A stretch of DNA of 33,675 nucleotides from JAJPIG01 sp035531675 (GTDB lineage Bacteria; Desulfobacterota; Binatia; Binatales; Binataceae), in contig DATKSL010000040.1 in assembly GCA_035531675.1 (NCBI GenBank), positions 1 through 33,675 of the forward strand. Direction: 5' to 3'. The translations under genes were made by a program, and so were the position numbers. Shown here in pieces: positions 15,126-23,775 of this stretch. A model generated the notes under the pieces. That model saw nothing but the letters and a program-made list of their open reading frames with translations. It searched no databases and was not told where the DNA came from. How positions within the stretch are numbered: the first letter of the stretch is position 1; each line of letters opens with the position of its first letter.

Positions 15126-15230
15126 CGGGATCGAGCATAATCGCCTCAAATGCCGAGGCCAAGCGGATGCAATAATCGCGCGCGCTTCTCAATCGCGTTC
15201 GCGCTCCTTTCCAGTTAAGATTTTGCCGCG

Positions 15231-16166
15231 ATGTCCGAGCGTGCTGAGACTATCCCGCCGCGTCCGACGGTGCTGGTGACCGGGGCGGCCGGGTTTATCG
15301 GCTCGCACCTGGTCGACGCGCTGGTGGCGCGCGGACTGAGCGTGCGGGCGCTGGATAATCTTGCCGCCGGACGCCGCGAGAACCTGAATCCGCGGGCCGA
15401 GTTCGTAGCCGGCGATATCCGCCGTCCGGAATCGATCAGGGCCGCGTTTGCCGGCGTTGATTGCGTTTTCCACACCGCCGCGCTGCCGCGCGTGATGCTC
15501 TCGATCGACGATCCGCGCGCGACCCATCTGACCAATGTCGACGGCACGCTCAACGTGCTGATCGAGGCGCGCGACGCCGGCGTGCGAAAGGTCATCTATT
15601 CCGGGTCGTCCTCGGTTTACGGCGAGCAGCCGGTGATGCCGCTGGTCGAGAGCATGACGCCGAATCCGCTCAACCCGTACGCGCTGCAGAAACTGGTCGG
15701 CGAGCAATACTGTCGGATGTTTTATCGGCTGTTTGGCCTGCAGAGCGTGGCCCTGCGTTATTTCAATGTCTACGGGCCGCGGATGGCGACCGAGGGGGCG
15801 TACGTTACGGTGCTGAGCGTCTTCATGCGCGCCCGCCGCGAAGGCCGGCCGCTGCCGATCCATGGCGACGGCGAGCAGACGCGCGATTTCACTCACGTGC
15901 GCGACGTGGTGCGGGCGAATCTGGCTGCGATGGACTCCACGGTCGGCGATGGGCGGGCGCTCAACGTCGGCAGCGGGCGCGGAATCAGCGTAAATCGAAT
16001 CGCGACGCTGTTCGGCGGTCAAACGATCCATCTCCCGCCGCGTCCGGCGGAATGCGCTCATACGCTGGCCGATCTTACCGAAGTCAAGCGCGTACTCGGC
16101 TGGGAGCCGCAGGTCGCCAGCGAAACCGGGATACGCGAGCTGATCGAAACCACCGCGCGGAGCTGA
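15231..16166 (+). CDS. NAD-dependent sugar epimerase/dehydratase (extended SDR)
   Basis: A 311-residue short-chain dehydrogenase of the extended type, like UDP-glucose 4-epimerase. The nucleotide-binding loop is TGAAGFIGSHL, with glycines 18, 21 and 24. An acidic residue after strand 2 (ALDNLAAG) favours NAD, and GDIRRPES supplies the adenine-binding aspartate. The catalytic tyrosine and lysine are Y150 and K154 in NPYALQKLVGEQY, with a serine-rich SGSSSVYG ahead of them. Substrate-domain features include RYFNVYGPRMA and GDGEQTRDFTHVRDVV. It probably interconverts a nucleotide sugar for lipopolysaccharide or capsule, though no glycosyltransferase is nearby. It converges on the DUF4236 gene with 5 bases between stops. 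Which sugar is used cannot be told. Confidence 0.85.
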   Translation: MSERAETIPPRPTVLVTGAAGFIGSHLVDALVARGLSVRALDNLAAGRRENLNPRAEFVAGDIRRPESIRAAFAGVDCVFHTAALPRVMLSIDDPRATHLTNVDGTLNVLIEARDAGVRKVIYSGSSSVYGEQPVMPLVESMTPNPLNPYALQKLVGEQYCRMFYRLFGLQSVALRYFNVYGPRMATEGAYVTVLSVFMRARREGRPLPIHGDGEQTRDFTHVRDVVRANLAAMDSTVGDGRALNVGSGRGISVNRIATLFGGQTIHLPPRPAECAHTLADLTEVKRVLGWEPQVASETGIRELIETTARS

Positions 16167-16171
16167 ACGCT

Positions 16172-16516
16172 TTATCCGCCGTGGCCGATGGCCGCGCCGA
16201 TCGCGATTCCGACCGCCAGCGCGATCGCCAGCACGACCAGCAGGATCAACCCCGACGCGGTGCTCTCGGCGCGCCGCTGAGCGTCGGGATCGACCGACGT
16301 TTCGGTATGCGCGGAATGATAGCCGGTGTGCCGGCCGCCGTACGACGTATAGTAGAGGCCGGTGCCGGGGATGCCGACGGTGCGGCGGATGCCGTTGCGG
16401 CCAAAGGTCATGTGCGCGCCGCGGACCCCGACCGTCAGGCTCGGCCCGGATTTCGAGAGATTGACCGACAGCCCCGGGAAGATACTGAGCCGCCGATAAA
16501 ATCTGAAGTTGCCCAT
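16172..16516 (-). CDS. DUF4236 protein with C-terminal membrane helix
   Basis: The first 60 or so residues match DUF4236: GNFRFYRRLSIFPGLSVNLSKSGPSLTVGVRGAHMTFG, then RRTVGIPGTGLYYTSYGG. This glycine- and basic-rich beta domain of unknown function occurs at the N-terminus of many bacterial membrane-linked proteins. After a polar linker (about 62-86) a strongly hydrophobic helix (about 88-110) anchors the C-terminus in the membrane, and the protein ends in GHGG. It is 114 residues long. It begins one base after the stop of tadA on the same strand, so the two are probably co-transcribed. No function is established for the domain. Confidence 0.8.
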   Translation of the reverse strand: MGNFRFYRRLSIFPGLSVNLSKSGPSLTVGVRGAHMTFGRNGIRRTVGIPGTGLYYTSYGGRHTGYHSAHTETSVDPDAQRRAESTASGLILLVVLAIALAVGIAIGAAIGHGG

Positions 16517-16517
16517 C

Positions 16518-16979
16518 TCATCCCCCGCGCCGGTTGCGGAAAAACTCGCGCAGCAAGTCGGCGCACTCCGGCGCCATGATGTCCCGCACGATCTCGAGAC
16601 GATGGTTCAGCCGTCCGTCGCGTCCGATATCGTAGACCGAACCGACCGCGCCGGCCTTTTCGTCGGCCGCGCCGAAACAGAGCCGCGCGATGCGCGCATT
16701 GACCATCGCCCCGATGCACATCACGCACGGCTCGATAGTGACGTATAGCACCGCGCCGGGCAGACGATAGCTGCGCAGCTTGCTCGCCGCCGCGCGGATT
16801 GCCAGCACTTCGGCGTGCGCGGTCGGATCGTCGAGCGCGATCGGTTGATTGTGGGCGGCAGCGACCGCGGCCCCGTCGACTACCACCACTGCTCCGACCG
16901 GCACCTCGCCTTCAGCCGCGGCGCGGCGCGCCTCGGCGAGCGCCAGCGCCATGAAATCAAGGTCTGCGCGGTCAGCCAT
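16518..16979 (-). CDS. tadA: tRNA-specific adenosine deaminase
   Basis: Deaminates adenosine 34 to inosine in the tRNA-Arg(ACG) anticodon wobble position. The zinc-binding deaminase signature is complete: HAEVLAIRAA with H55 and catalytic E57, and PCVMCIGAMVNARI with C85 and C88. Downstream, LCFGAADEKAGAVGS and the terminal CADLLREFFRNRR match the family. I chose the ATG at 16979, which gives 153 residues, the normal length. The frame is open to 17036, but the added residues are atypical. It faces the rhodanese gene across 68 bases and is followed by the DUF4236 gene. Confidence 0.93.
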   Translation of the reverse strand: MADRADLDFMALALAEARRAAAEGEVPVGAVVVVDGAAVAAAHNQPIALDDPTAHAEVLAIRAAASKLRSYRLPGAVLYVTIEPCVMCIGAMVNARIARLCFGAADEKAGAVGSVYDIGRDGRLNHRLEIVRDIMAPECADLLREFFRNRRGG

Positions 16980-17047
16980 AATGTTCCCGGCCAGCATAGC
17001 GTATGGCGACGGGTCGGATTCCGCTATCCTTATCATGCTGGTTCGGA

Positions 17048-17374
17048 ATGGCTGAACTCGACGAAATAAGCCCGGTGAAGTTGAAGGAGCGCCTCGACCG
17101 CGGCGAGCATCCGGTGATCCTCGACGTGCGCGAGCCGGGCGAGGTTGCGATCGCGCCGTTCCCCGGCAGTCTGCATATCCCGATGGGTGAGATCAGCGGG
17201 CGGCTGGCGGAACTCGAGGCCGACGCCGAGACCGTGGTGGTCTGCCATCATGGAATCCGCAGCGCGCAGGTCGCGGCGTACCTGGCGCATCTCGGTTTCA
17301 GGCGGGTGTTGAATCTGGCCGGCGGCGCCGAGGCCTGGGCGGTGACCGTCGACCCGCGGATGCCGCGCTACTGA
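17048..17374 (+). CDS. single-domain rhodanese-like sulfurtransferase
   Basis: A 108-residue single rhodanese domain, similar to GlpE and PspE. VILDVREPGEVAIAPFPGSLHIPMGEI is the conserved first half, and VVVCHHGIRSAQVAAYLAHLGF carries the active-site loop with C66, which would take up a persulfide. The CHHGIRS loop has six residues, the usual size for sulfurtransferases. LAGGAEAWA near the end is also conserved. The start at 17048 opens the domain properly; an earlier in-frame ATG at 17003 overlaps the tadA promoter region. A 22-base gap separates it from the Nit-type amidase, suggesting one transcript, perhaps linked to thiol or sulfur metabolism. Confidence 0.88.
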   Translation: MAELDEISPVKLKERLDRGEHPVILDVREPGEVAIAPFPGSLHIPMGEISGRLAELEADAETVVVCHHGIRSAQVAAYLAHLGFRRVLNLAGGAEAWAVTVDPRMPRY

Positions 17375-17396
17375 TCGTCGCCGCGCGAGGGAGACC

Positions 17397-18212
17397 ATGG
17401 CATTTCTCGCCGCTGCGATTCAGATGAAGGGCGGCCGCGACAAGGCGGCCAATCTGGAACGCGCCGAGCATCTGATCGGCGAAGCGGCCCGGCGCGGCGC
17501 CGAGTTCGTCGCGCTGCCGGAGGTCTTCAGTTGGCGCGGACGCCGCGACGAAGCCGCTGAGCAGGCCGAGGATCTGGCAGGACCGACGCTCAGCCTGATG
17601 GCGCGGCTGGCGCGCGAGCTGCAACTCTACCTGCTGGCCGGTTCGATCTATGAGCGCGTGCCGGGCCAGACGCGCTCCCATAACACCTCGGTTTTGTTCG
17701 GACCCGACGGGGCGCGGCTCGCCGTTTACCGCAAGATTCATCTGTTCGACGTCGACCTGCCCGGCCATCTGACGATCCGCGAGTCGGAGGCGATGATGCC
17801 TGGCTCGGAGCCGGTATGCGTCACCACCGAGCTCGGCGCGATCGGGATGACGATCTGTTACGACCTGCGCTTTCCGGAGCTGTATCGCAAACTCGCTTTT
17901 GCCGGCGCCCGTATCGTGACGGTGCCGAGCGCCTTCACCTTTCCGACCGGCGAGGCGCACTGGGAAGTGTTGATTCGGGCGCGAGCGGTCGAAAACCAGT
18001 GCTACGTGGTGGCGCCGGCGCAGTTCGGGCCGAACGTGCACGGCTTCAACGATTACGGGAACTCGATGATCGTCGATCCGTGGGGCAGGGTGCTGGCGCG
18101 GGCCGCCGATCGCGAGGAGGTGGCGGTGGCGCCGATCGATCTTGATTATCTAGAGTCGGTGCGCCGCAACCTGCCGGCGCTCGCTCACGTGCGCCTGCGC
18201 GGCGACCGCTAG
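17397..18212 (+). CDS. Nit-type carbon-nitrogen hydrolase, probable deaminated glutathione amidase
   Basis: A 271-residue member of the nitrilase superfamily, in the Nit1/YbeM branch that hydrolyses deaminated glutathione, a damaged by-product of transaminases. The catalytic triad is E42 (ALPEVFSW), K113 (YRKIHLFDVD) and C154 (CYDLRFPELYR). The RKIHLFDVD and CYDLRFPELYRKL segments are diagnostic of the Nit branch rather than true nitrilases or omega-amidases. It follows the rhodanese closely on the plus strand, and both would suit low-molecular-weight thiol upkeep. It is unrelated in role to the catabolic nitrilase at 3569 despite the shared fold. Confidence in the fold is high; in the exact substrate, moderate. 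Confidence 0.85.
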   Translation: MAFLAAAIQMKGGRDKAANLERAEHLIGEAARRGAEFVALPEVFSWRGRRDEAAEQAEDLAGPTLSLMARLARELQLYLLAGSIYERVPGQTRSHNTSVLFGPDGARLAVYRKIHLFDVDLPGHLTIRESEAMMPGSEPVCVTTELGAIGMTICYDLRFPELYRKLAFAGARIVTVPSAFTFPTGEAHWEVLIRARAVENQCYVVAPAQFGPNVHGFNDYGNSMIVDPWGRVLARAADREEVAVAPIDLDYLESVRRNLPALAHVRLRGDR

Positions 18213-18231
18213 CAACGCGGGTTTGACGACG

Positions 18232-18852
18232 TCAGGAGAAAATCTGCGGCTCGCGCGTGCTGAGCCATCTCAGGCCGCAATAGACGTAGTGAATCCCTGA
18301 CAACGCCGTCACCCCGACGGTCGCATACAGCAGCCCGTACCAGTAGAGCGTCGAGTACGCTTCGAAGTGAATCAGCGCGGCGATGATGCATGCCAGTTGC
18401 AGCGCCGTGCAGCTCTTGCCGATATAGCTCGGCCTGACCGGCATCCGCGCGCCGGTCAAAAACGAAATCATGAAGTAGCCGAAAACTATCACCACGTCGC
18501 GGACCACGATGACGCTCAGGATCCAGCCCGGGAAGATTTGCTCGATGGTGAGCACCACGAACGAACTGAGCAACAGCAGCTTGTCGGCGAACGGATCGAG
18601 GAACGCGCCCAGCTCGGTGCGCGTGCCCGACCAGCGCGCGACGGTGCCATCCAGCGAGTCGGTGATGGCGGCCAGGATGAACAGGTAGAGCGCGTAGTTG
18701 AAGCGATGCTTGCTCAGCAGCGCGAGGAACACCGGGATCATGAACAGGCGGCAAAGCGTGAGCAGATTCGGCGTCTTGAGCAGCTGGCTGAGCGAGGGCT
18801 GAGCCTTGGGCTGCGTCGCCGGCTGGACCGGCTGTAATGAAGGTCTGGCCAC
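18232..18852 (-). CDS. pgsA: CDP-alcohol phosphatidyltransferase, probably phosphatidylglycerophosphate synthase
   Basis: An integral membrane enzyme that joins CDP-diacylglycerol to an alcohol, most likely glycerol-3-phosphate, in phosphatidylglycerol synthesis. The full CDP-alcohol signature is present: DSLDGTVARW, then eight residues to GAFLDPFADK, with all four metal-binding aspartates. Several hydrophobic helices flank it, and TPNLLTLCRLFMIPVF is the usual N-terminal entry. I place the start at a GTG (18852), 8 bases after the hflX stop and behind a GAGCGAG site, giving 206 residues. The ATG at 18942 would overlap hflX by more than 80 bases. The first 25 residues are a proline/glutamine-rich extension not usual in the family. 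Confidence 0.8.
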   Translation of the reverse strand: MARPSLQPVQPATQPKAQPSLSQLLKTPNLLTLCRLFMIPVFLALLSKHRFNYALYLFILAAITDSLDGTVARWSGTRTELGAFLDPFADKLLLLSSFVVLTIEQIFPGWILSVIVVRDVVIVFGYFMISFLTGARMPVRPSYIGKSCTALQLACIIAALIHFEAYSTLYWYGLLYATVGVTALSGIHYVYCGLRWLSTREPQIFS

Positions 18853-18860
18853 GATCTCGC

Positions 18861-20150
18861 TCAACTCGCGATCTGCGCCCGGCGCAGCCGGCCGGCGAGC
18901 GGCGCGCTCACCACCGCGCGCATCGACACGGTTCCGTCGCAATACTCTTCGCTCAGGATCTGTCCGTCGCGCCGCGCCAGGGCGACCAGGTCGCCGCGCC
19001 CGACCGGCAGCGTCACCCGCACCTCCTGCCGTTGGGCCGCAAACAAGCGCGCCATCCGCTCGCGCAGTTCGTCGAGCCCCTCACCTTTTAGCGCCGAAAC
19101 ATTTACGCTATCAAGCCCGCGCGGCGCCATCATGCCGTCGCCCATCCGGTCGATCTTGTTCATCACCATCAGCCGCGGCGCGGCGCCCGCGCCGATTTCC
19201 TCGAGCACGCGGTCGACGATCTCCATCCGTTCGGCGCGCAGCGGCGAACTGGCGTCGACGACATGCAGCAGCAGGTTGGCGGTCCGCACCTCTTCGAGCG
19301 TCGCCTTGAAAGCCTCGACCAGCGTGTGCGGCAGGCGATGGATAAAGCCGACCGTATCGACCAGCATCACCTGGATTCGTCCCGGCAGCACCAACCGGCG
19401 CACGGTCGGATCCAGCGTCGAGAACGGACGGTCGGCGACTTCGACACCGGCCCCGGTCAGCGCGTTCATCAGCGTCGATTTGCCGGAATTCGTATAGCCG
19501 ACCAGCGCGATCGTCGGGTAGGGGACTTCGAGCCGGCGGCGGCGCTGCAGCGCGCGGGTCCTTTCCACGCTGCGCAACCGCTCGCGCAGCCGCGCCAAGC
19601 GTTCGCGCACCCGCCGGCGATCGACTTCGAGCTGGGTTTCGCCGGGGCCGCGGGTGCCGATACGGCCGCCGGAACTGCCGGCGCCGCCGGTCTGCCGCGA
19701 CAGATGGGTCCATTGCCGAGTCAGCCGCGGCTGCAGATAGCTCAGCTGCGCGATTTCGACCTGCAGCTTGCCTTCCAGCGTGCGCGCGCGCTGGGCAAAG
19801 ATATCGAGAATCAACTGGCTGCGGTCGATGACCCGGAGATTAAGCTCGCGTTCGAGGTTGCGGGCCTGCGCGGGACTGAGCGCGTCGTCGAAGATCGCCA
19901 GCGAGGCGCCGCTGTCATGGGCGAGCGATCGCGCCTCGGCGGTCTTGCCGCGCCCGATAAAGGTCCGCGGATCGATTTCCTTGAGTTTCTGGCGAACGGT
20001 GGCGGTGACGGTCGCGCCGGCGCTTTGTGCCAGCGCCTTGAGCTCTTCGAGCGAGTCATCGGCATGGATACTGCCGTCGCGGTCAAGCTCGACGCCGACC
20101 AGAACGGCCCGCTCGTGATAATCGGCGTTGGAATTATACGGCAGGTCCAG
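18861..20150 (-). CDS. hflX: HflX-type ribosome-associated GTPase
   Basis: GTPase that binds the large ribosomal subunit and splits stalled or heat-damaged ribosomes. The HflX N-terminal domain (HERAVLVGVELDRD, RTFIGRGKTAEA, RVIDRSQLILDIFAQRA) leads through GTRGPGETQLEVDRRR into the G domain. That domain has GYTNSGKSTL as P-loop, DTVGFIHRLPHTLVEAF as switch II and NKID as the guanine motif. The reading frame is open from a TGA near 20183, yet no ATG, GTG or TTG occurs before codon 113 of the conserved protein. A CTG at 20150, behind AAGAGG at suitable spacing, gives 429 residues, the family length, so I use it. A one-base frameshift near 20165 joining an ATG at 20203 is the alternative. It follows dnaE and precedes pgsA. 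Confidence 0.85.
   Translation of the reverse strand: MDLPYNSNADYHERAVLVGVELDRDGSIHADDSLEELKALAQSAGATVTATVRQKLKEIDPRTFIGRGKTAEARSLAHDSGASLAIFDDALSPAQARNLERELNLRVIDRSQLILDIFAQRARTLEGKLQVEIAQLSYLQPRLTRQWTHLSRQTGGAGSSGGRIGTRGPGETQLEVDRRRVRERLARLRERLRSVERTRALQRRRRLEVPYPTIALVGYTNSGKSTLMNALTGAGVEVADRPFSTLDPTVRRLVLPGRIQVMLVDTVGFIHRLPHTLVEAFKATLEEVRTANLLLHVVDASSPLRAERMEIVDRVLEEIGAGAAPRLMVMNKIDRMGDGMMAPRGLDSVNVSALKGEGLDELRERMARLFAAQRQEVRVTLPVGRGDLVALARRDGQILSEEYCDGTVSMRAVVSAPLAGRLRRAQIAS
20133..20138 (-). promoter_or_regulatory. perfect TATAAT hexamer at the start of hflX
   Basis: The minus strand reads TATAAT just inside the proposed hflX coding start. A perfect TTGACA lies at 20176-20181 on the same strand, but 37 bases away, too far to be its -35 partner. 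A usable promoter here would begin transcription downstream of the CTG start, so it may be fortuitous. Confidence 0.2.
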
Positions 20151-20238
20151 AGCGTCCTCTTGGGCTATTCCCAGCTGTCAAGATCGTAGCAGAAAACCGC
20201 CATCGTAGAGAAACCCGGCGGTCCGGCCGGCCCAGCGC

Positions 20239-23200
20239 CTAGCGGATAGTCAGCGCGTCGCCTTCGAACAGCTGCTCCAGCCCCGCCACGAAGCCGTCGT
20301 CCGGCGTGACGCGGAAACTGTCGCCGAGCAGGAAAACCGCTTCGCGGCCGGCCTCGAGTTCCAGATGGAGATAGGCCAGCGCCTTGCCGCGATGGCCGAG
20401 CAGCAGATTCTTGAGCGCGTCGAGCGCGCCGTTTTCGAGCCGCTCGCGCCGGGTATGGATATGCACCTCGCGGACCGCCGCCAGCAGGGCGGAATTGAGC
20501 GGGCGCAAATCATCGAGGATTATCTGCGCGCGATCCTCGTCGACGTCGAGCTTGCCGCGCACCACCACCGGCTCGTCGCCGTGAATCACCGCTTCGAATT
20601 TCTGATAGGTCTCGGGCCACACGATCGCCTCGACCGCGCCGGCCCGATCCTCGAGGCTGAACACCGCGTAACGCTTGCCGCTCTTGTTGTTGCGCAGCTT
20701 GACCGACTGGATCACGCCGGCCACGTGCACCTGGCTGCCGTCCGGCAACCCGGCGAGATCGGCGGTCGTCAGGCGGCTCAGGCGGCGCACTTCCTTGTCG
20801 TACTTGTCGAGCGGATGGCCGGTGATATAGAAGCCCAGCGCCTCTTTTTCGTACTTGAGCTTTTCCTTGGAGTCCCACTCGGGAATCGCCTTGGGAACCG
20901 GCAGCTTGATCGACGACTTGCCGGCGCCGCCGAACAGGTTGGCCTGATTGCGCGCGGCCTCGTCGCCGGCCCGCTGGGCGATTCGCAGCGCGTCCTCGAC
21001 CTGCGCGGCGAGCGCGGCGCGAGCCACGCCCAGCGAATCGAACGCGCCGCACTTGATGAGCGCCTCGAGCGCGCGGCGATTGATCACCTGCGTGCCGACC
21101 CGGGTGCAGAAATCCACCAGGTTGTCGAACGCGCCGCGCGCCTCGCGCTCGGCCACGATCGCCTCGGCGGTCTTGGCGCCGACCCCGCGCACCGCGCCCA
21201 GACCGAAGCGAATCGCGTCGCTGGCGACCGTGAACTTCACCCGGCTCTGGTTCGCATCCGGCGGCAGAATGCGGATGCCCATGTCGCGCAGCGCGGCGAT
21301 GTTCTTGTAGGTCTTGTCGGTATCGTCCATGTCGAGCGTCATCAGCGCCGCCATGAACTCGTGCGGAAAATGGGCTTTCAGATAGGCCGTGGTATAGGTG
21401 GTCAGCGCGTAGGCCGCGGCGTGCGAGCGATTGAAGCCATAAGACGCGAAGGTCTCGATCTTTTCGAAGATCGCCTGCGCCAGCGCCCCCGCGACGCCGT
21501 TGCGCTTGGCGCCCTCGATAAAGCGCTCGCGCTCGCGCTCCATCACCGCCTTGTTTTTCTTGCCCATCGCCGCGCGCAGGATGTCGGCTTCCTCGAGCGT
21601 GTAGCCGGACAGCGCCTGCGCCACCCGCATCACCTGCTCCTGGTAGATGATGATGCCGTAGGTGTCGCGCAGCACCGGCTCGAGCAGCGGATGGTCGTAC
21701 TCGACCGGCTCCTTGCCGTGCTTGCGCAGGATGAACGGCTCGACCATCCCGGCGTCCAGCGTGCCGGGGCGGAACAGCGAGATGGCGGCGATGACGTCCT
21801 CGAAATTCGAGGGCTTGAGCTCGGTCAGAAAGCGGCGCATCCCCGAGCCTTCCATCTGGAAGACCCCGACGGTGTCGCCGTGGGCCAGCAATCGGTAGCT
21901 CTCGGGGTCGTCGAACTTGAGGCGCGTCAGGTCGGGCGGGGTCTTGCCGTCGGCCTGGATGAGGTCGAGCGTGTTGCGGATCAGGGTCAGGTTCTTGAGC
22001 CCCAGGAAATCGAACTTGATGAGCCCGATCTCCTCGACCCCCTTCATCGAGTACTGCGTGATCGACAGGCTGTCCTCGGCGCGCTGCTCCTTGTCGACGT
22101 AGAGCGGCACCAGGTCCTGCAGCGGCTCATCCGCGATCACGACGCCCGCCGCGTGCCGCGAGGCGTGGCGCAGCAGCCCTTCGAGCTTGAAGGCGTATTC
22201 GAACAGCTCCGGATGGTTGTCGCGTTCGGCGCGCAGCCGCGGCTCCATCTCGAGCGCATCCTTGAGCGGAAAGTCGCGGCCCTGCTTGGGGGTCGGATAA
22301 AGCTTGACGATCTTGTCGGTCTCGCCGAACGACAATCCCAGCACGCGGCCGACGTCGCGAATCGCCTGCTTGCCCTTGATGGTGCCGAACGTGATGATCT
22401 GCGCGACCCGATCGGCGCCGTACTTCTGGCGCACGTAGGCCAGCACCTCGTCGCGCCGCTCGAAGCAGAAATCGACGTCGATATCGGGCATCGACTTGCG
22501 TCCCGGGTTGAGCCAGCGCTCGAACAGCAGCTTGTGCTCGATCGGATCGAGCTCGGTGATGCCGAGCGCGTACGAGACCAGGCTGCCGACCACCGAACCG
22601 CGGCCGGGGCCGACCGGGATGCCGCGGCTGCGCGCGTAGCCGATGAAGTCGGCGACGATCAGCAGGTAGCCCGAAAAGCCCATTTCGCGGATGATCGGCA
22701 GCTCGCGCTCGATCCGCTCGCGGTAGGGCGTCTCGTCGAGCTCGTCGCGGCGGGCGCGAATCTCGGCCAGCCGTGCGCTCAGACCCTCGCGCACCCGCTC
22801 GGCCAGCAGCGCATCGAGGTCCGGCTGCTCCGACTGATAGCGCGGGAAATGGAACTTGCCGAAATCGAACTGAAAATCGACCCGCCGTGCGATGTCGACG
22901 CTGTTGCGGATCGCCTCCGAATCGGGGCCGAACGCCGCGCCCATCTCCTCGGGCGTCTTGACGTAGAGCTCGTCAGTGTCGAAGCGCCAGCGGGTCTCGT
23001 CGGCCAGCGTCTTGCCGGTCTGGATGCAGAGCAGCACCTCGTGGGCGCGGGCGTCGTCGCGATGGAGATAATGGCAATCGTTGGTGGCGACCACCGGCAG
23101 GCCGAGTTCCTTGCCGAGCCGGGCGAGCGAATCGTTGAGCGGCCCGTGCAGCCGGTTGTCCTGCAGTTCGAGGTAGAAGCGATCGGGAAAGATCTGCGCG

Positions 23201-23700
23201 TAGCTGTAGGCCAGCTCCTTGGCCTTGTCGTAGCGATCGGCACGCAGCGCCCGCGCGATTTCGCCCGACAGGCATCCCGACAGCGCGATCAAGCCGTCCG
23301 ATAGCTCGGCCAGGATCTCCTTGTCGATGCGCGGCTTGTAATAGAGCCCCTCTTTGTAGGCCGCGGTCAGCAGCCGGCAGAGATTGCGATAGCCGGTGTG
23401 ATTCTGCGCCAGCAGGATCAGGTGGAAGTTGCCGCCGCCGTCGAAATCATCGCTGCGCGGGGTCTGGCTGCGATCGGTCCGCTTGCCGGGCGCGAGATAG
23501 GCCTCGCATCCGATGATCGGCTTGATGCCGAGCTTGGTCGCTTTGCTGAAGAACTCGACCGCGCCGAACATGTTGCCATGGTCGGTCATCGCGATCGCTT
23601 CCATGCCGGAGTTCTTTACGTGCTCCAGCAGCGGATCGATCTTGTTGGCGCCATCGAGCAGGCTGTACTGGGTATGAACGTGCAGATGGACGAAACTCAT
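20239..23700 (-). CDS. dnaE: DNA polymerase III alpha subunit
   Basis: The replicative polymerase, 1153 residues, near the usual length. The N-terminal PHP domain begins at once (SFVHLHVHTQYSLLDGANK). The polymerase active site is KSMPDIDVDFCFERR near residue 400, with GPGRGSVVGSLVSYALGI just before it and YQEQVMRVAQALSGYTLEEAD later in the fingers. A helix-hairpin-helix region (GLGAVRGVGAKTAEAI) precedes the clamp-binding peptide QANLF (919-923), nearly the same position as QADMF in E. coli. An OB-fold (VHVAGVIQSVKLRNNKSGKR) follows. The family N-terminus fixes the start, with AGGAGGT unusually far upstream at 13 bases. It precedes hflX by 88 bases, and the operon partners are unusual. Confidence 0.97.
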   Translation of the reverse strand: MSFVHLHVHTQYSLLDGANKIDPLLEHVKNSGMEAIAMTDHGNMFGAVEFFSKATKLGIKPIIGCEAYLAPGKRTDRSQTPRSDDFDGGGNFHLILLAQNHTGYRNLCRLLTAAYKEGLYYKPRIDKEILAELSDGLIALSGCLSGEIARALRADRYDKAKELAYSYAQIFPDRFYLELQDNRLHGPLNDSLARLGKELGLPVVATNDCHYLHRDDARAHEVLLCIQTGKTLADETRWRFDTDELYVKTPEEMGAAFGPDSEAIRNSVDIARRVDFQFDFGKFHFPRYQSEQPDLDALLAERVREGLSARLAEIRARRDELDETPYRERIERELPIIREMGFSGYLLIVADFIGYARSRGIPVGPGRGSVVGSLVSYALGITELDPIEHKLLFERWLNPGRKSMPDIDVDFCFERRDEVLAYVRQKYGADRVAQIITFGTIKGKQAIRDVGRVLGLSFGETDKIVKLYPTPKQGRDFPLKDALEMEPRLRAERDNHPELFEYAFKLEGLLRHASRHAAGVVIADEPLQDLVPLYVDKEQRAEDSLSITQYSMKGVEEIGLIKFDFLGLKNLTLIRNTLDLIQADGKTPPDLTRLKFDDPESYRLLAHGDTVGVFQMEGSGMRRFLTELKPSNFEDVIAAISLFRPGTLDAGMVEPFILRKHGKEPVEYDHPLLEPVLRDTYGIIIYQEQVMRVAQALSGYTLEEADILRAAMGKKNKAVMERERERFIEGAKRNGVAGALAQAIFEKIETFASYGFNRSHAAAYALTTYTTAYLKAHFPHEFMAALMTLDMDDTDKTYKNIAALRDMGIRILPPDANQSRVKFTVASDAIRFGLGAVRGVGAKTAEAIVAEREARGAFDNLVDFCTRVGTQVINRRALEALIKCGAFDSLGVARAALAAQVEDALRIAQRAGDEAARNQANLFGGAGKSSIKLPVPKAIPEWDSKEKLKYEKEALGFYITGHPLDKYDKEVRRLSRLTTADLAGLPDGSQVHVAGVIQSVKLRNNKSGKRYAVFSLEDRAGAVEAIVWPETYQKFEAVIHGDEPVVVRGKLDVDEDRAQIILDDLRPLNSALLAAVREVHIHTRRERLENGALDALKNLLLGHRGKALAYLHLELEAGREAVFLLGDSFRVTPDDGFVAGLEQLFEGDALTIR

Positions 23701-23730
23701 GACTGACGCAGCACCTCCTCACCTCAACGT

Positions 23731-23775
23731 CCGCGAGCGGCGGCGACGCGCAGCGCGCGACGCCGCCGCTCGCGG
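23731..23775 (-). terminator. strong hairpin between rplY and dnaE
   Basis: Positions 23731-23745 pair perfectly with 23761-23775 over 15 bases. The loop itself extends the helix by 5 bp (23747-23751 with 23755-23759) around AGC, after one A-A mismatch. It starts at once after the rplY stop codon and ends about 30 bases before dnaE. No U-run follows on the minus strand, so it is not a textbook intrinsic terminator. It could weaken read-through, act with Rho, or protect the prs-rplY mRNA end. Confidence 0.5.

Noticed and set aside
20365..23304. 979-codon open frame on the plus strand
   Set aside because: It lies entirely antisense to dnaE, whose motifs are unambiguous. Long antisense frames are expected in GC-rich genes, and the translation is a glutamate/arginine/leucine-rich mirror without domains.
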